Positions 12,789 through 13,760 of a DNA stretch of 13,760 bases are shown here, one piece after another. Numbering within the stretch: the first letter of the stretch is position 1; every line of letters starts with the position of its first letter. Source of the DNA: Candidatus Nitrosopumilus sp. GTDB taxonomy: Archaea; Thermoproteota; Nitrososphaeria; Nitrososphaerales; Nitrosopumilaceae. The stretch spans positions 1 through 13,760 of the forward strand of contig JAEMQG010000006.1 of the NCBI GenBank assembly GCA_022758935.1, read 5' to 3'. The position numbers and the translations under genes are program-made. The notes below the pieces were generated by a model. The model was not told the DNA's origin. It was given only the letters and a program-made list of their open reading frames with translations, and made no database searches.

Positions 12789-13760
12789 ATGTTTGATAAA
12801 CTTCGTAATGCATTTTCAAATGCAGCGAAAAGTCTTAGTGAAAAAGAACTAAATGAAAAAGATATAGAAGAAATTCTCTTTGAGTTAGAAATATCCCTTT
12901 TAGAATCCGATGTAGCAAGTGAAGTGATTGATACAATAAAATCCGATTTAAAAGTTAGTCTAATTGGTTCTAAAGTAAGCAAAAATGAAATTGAGAAATT
13001 TGTTAAAGAAAGATTAATTTCCAGCATTTCATCATTGTTTGATGCTGCAGGTACAATTGATATTTTTGAAAAAATTAATGAAAAAAAGAAAACTGGCCAA
13101 CCTTTTCTAATACTTTTTGTTGGAATCAACGGAACGGGAAAAACCACTTCTCTTGTTAAAGTAGCTCACATGTTACAACAAGCAAAATATTCTGTTGTTG
13201 TAGCAGCTGCTGATACATTTAGAGCTGGTGCAATAGAACAACTACGTGAACATACAAATCGCTTGAATTTAAAATTAGTTGCTCAGAACTATAATTCTGA
13301 TCCCGCGGCAGTAGCTAGAGATGCAGTTCTTTATGCAAAATCACATAAAATGGACTGTGTACTAATTGATACTGCTGGACGAATGCAAACAAGCAAAAAT
13401 CTGATGGAACAAATTGCCAAAATTACAAAAGTGGCAAACCCTGATTTTAAATTTTTTGTTGGCGACTCTCTAGCTGGAAATGATACTGTAAACCAAGCAC
13501 GTGAATTTTTTGAATACGTTAAATTCAATGGCTCAATTCTAACAAAAAATGATGCTGATGCTCGTGGTGGCGCAGCATTATCTATTGTCAAAATTACTGG
13601 TACTCCAATACTTTTTCTTGGTATTGGTCAAGAATACACTGATCTAAAACCTTTTGATAAAGAAACTTTTCTAGAGACTATATTTGGTTCATTAGATAGT
13701 GTAAACATCAAAATCTCACCAGAACCTAAACTAACACCAGAACCTAAACTAACACCAGAA
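12789..13760 (+). CDS. ftsY: Signal recognition particle receptor FtsY (C-terminus cut by window edge)
   Basis: GTPase that docks SRP-ribosome complexes at the Sec translocon. The 324 codons seen hold a complete NG domain: N-domain helices at 1-105 (MFDKLRNAFSNAAKSL), P-loop GINGTGKTT at 112-120, AADTFRAGAIEQL, DTAGRM at 194-199, base-specificity TKND at 252-255, and the closing GQEYTDLKPFDKETFLETIFG. A long acidic A domain is absent, as usual in archaea. FtsY normally ends just after this point. Here the frame continues at least 30 residues into a PEPKLT repeat tail and runs off the window. ATG at 12789 is the first start after the pfdA stop and gives the standard N-terminus. Confidence 0.95.
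   Translation, partial: MFDKLRNAFSNAAKSLSEKELNEKDIEEILFELEISLLESDVASEVIDTIKSDLKVSLIGSKVSKNEIEKFVKERLISSISSLFDAAGTIDIFEKINEKKKTGQPFLILFVGINGTGKTTSLVKVAHMLQQAKYSVVVAAADTFRAGAIEQLREHTNRLNLKLVAQNYNSDPAAVARDAVLYAKSHKMDCVLIDTAGRMQTSKNLMEQIAKITKVANPDFKFFVGDSLAGNDTVNQAREFFEYVKFNGSILTKNDADARGGAALSIVKITGTPILFLGIGQEYTDLKPFDKETFLETIFGSLDSVNIKISPEPKLTPEPKLTPE
13719..13760 (+). repeat. 18-base tandem repeat in the 3' end of ftsY
   Basis: The unit CCAGAACCTAAACTAACA occurs twice without mismatch (13719-13736 and 13737-13754), and a third copy begins at 13755 and is cut by the window edge. It encodes the hexapeptide PEPKLT in frame. Exact identity between copies suggests recent expansion. Confidence 0.85.

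Noticed and set aside
12749..13147. Minus-strand ORF of 132 codons opposite the ftsY N domain
   Set aside because: It is the antisense of ftsY. Its Ser/Phe/Leu-rich translation is typical of a shadow frame, and the opposite strand has a complete N domain and P-loop.
13719..13760. Direct repeats at the right edge considered as the beginning of a CRISPR array
   Set aside because: The 18-base units are contiguous, without spacers, and continue the ftsY reading frame as PEPKLT.

Overview
The window looks like a piece of an ammonia-oxidising archaeon of the Nitrosopumilus/Nitrosarchaeum type (Nitrososphaerota, formerly Thaumarchaeota). The reasons are archaeal or eukaryote-type ribosomal proteins (L10/P0, P1-type L12, L19e, L32e), Spt5/NusG plus a short archaeal SecE, prefoldin alpha, the archaeal DtdA deacylase, AT-rich DNA, frequent TTG starts, and TATA boxes about 25-29 bases ahead of start codons, which implies mostly leaderless mRNAs. 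The genus is an inference; no database was consulted.

Layout. Positions 1-2183 hold the 5' part of alaS (minus strand), then a divergent block of three plus-strand genes: an unrecognised 169-residue protein, rpl12 and a TRIC/UPF0126 membrane protein. From 2180 to 5477 the minus strand carries, in transcription order, secE - spt5 - rpl11 and rpl1 - rpl10, with a plus-strand Lrp/AsnC regulator wedged between rpl11 and rpl1. This is the ancient secE-nusG-L11-L1-L10-L12(-alaS) string, broken by two opposite-strand genes and with L12 inverted. From 5517 to 6589 is a dtdA-ogt pair overlapping by 4 bases. rpl32e-rpl19e follow on the minus strand (6586-7429), detached from their usual place in the S10/spc ribosomal cluster. 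Then come ATP-type pckA (plus), a membrane-anchored subtilisin-like protease with a PA insert (minus), and an Fe/Mn superoxide dismutase (plus). After an unusually long (about 440 bases) non-coding AT-rich gap, pfdA and ftsY run off the right edge, with ftsY ending in a tandem PEPKLT-encoding repeat.

Most of the window serves translation and protein biogenesis: ribosomal stalk and L1 proteins, transcription elongation (Spt5), aminoacylation and D-aminoacyl-tRNA editing, the Sec translocon subunit, the SRP receptor and a co-translational chaperone. The metabolic and stress genes (pckA, sod, ogt, protease) are single units. Packing is tight. Four convergent pairs meet with stops 1 base apart or overlapping by 4-11 bases. 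The secE/dtdA divergent promoters share 39 bases.

The most unusual signals are the leader of rpl1 (a hairpin containing a perfect Shine-Dalgarno sequence in an otherwise leaderless neighbourhood), the repeat tail of FtsY, the rearranged ribosomal string, the L10 lacking the usual acidic tail, and the 440-base gap. I see no convincing new defence or mobile system, CRISPR array, tRNA or rRNA here.
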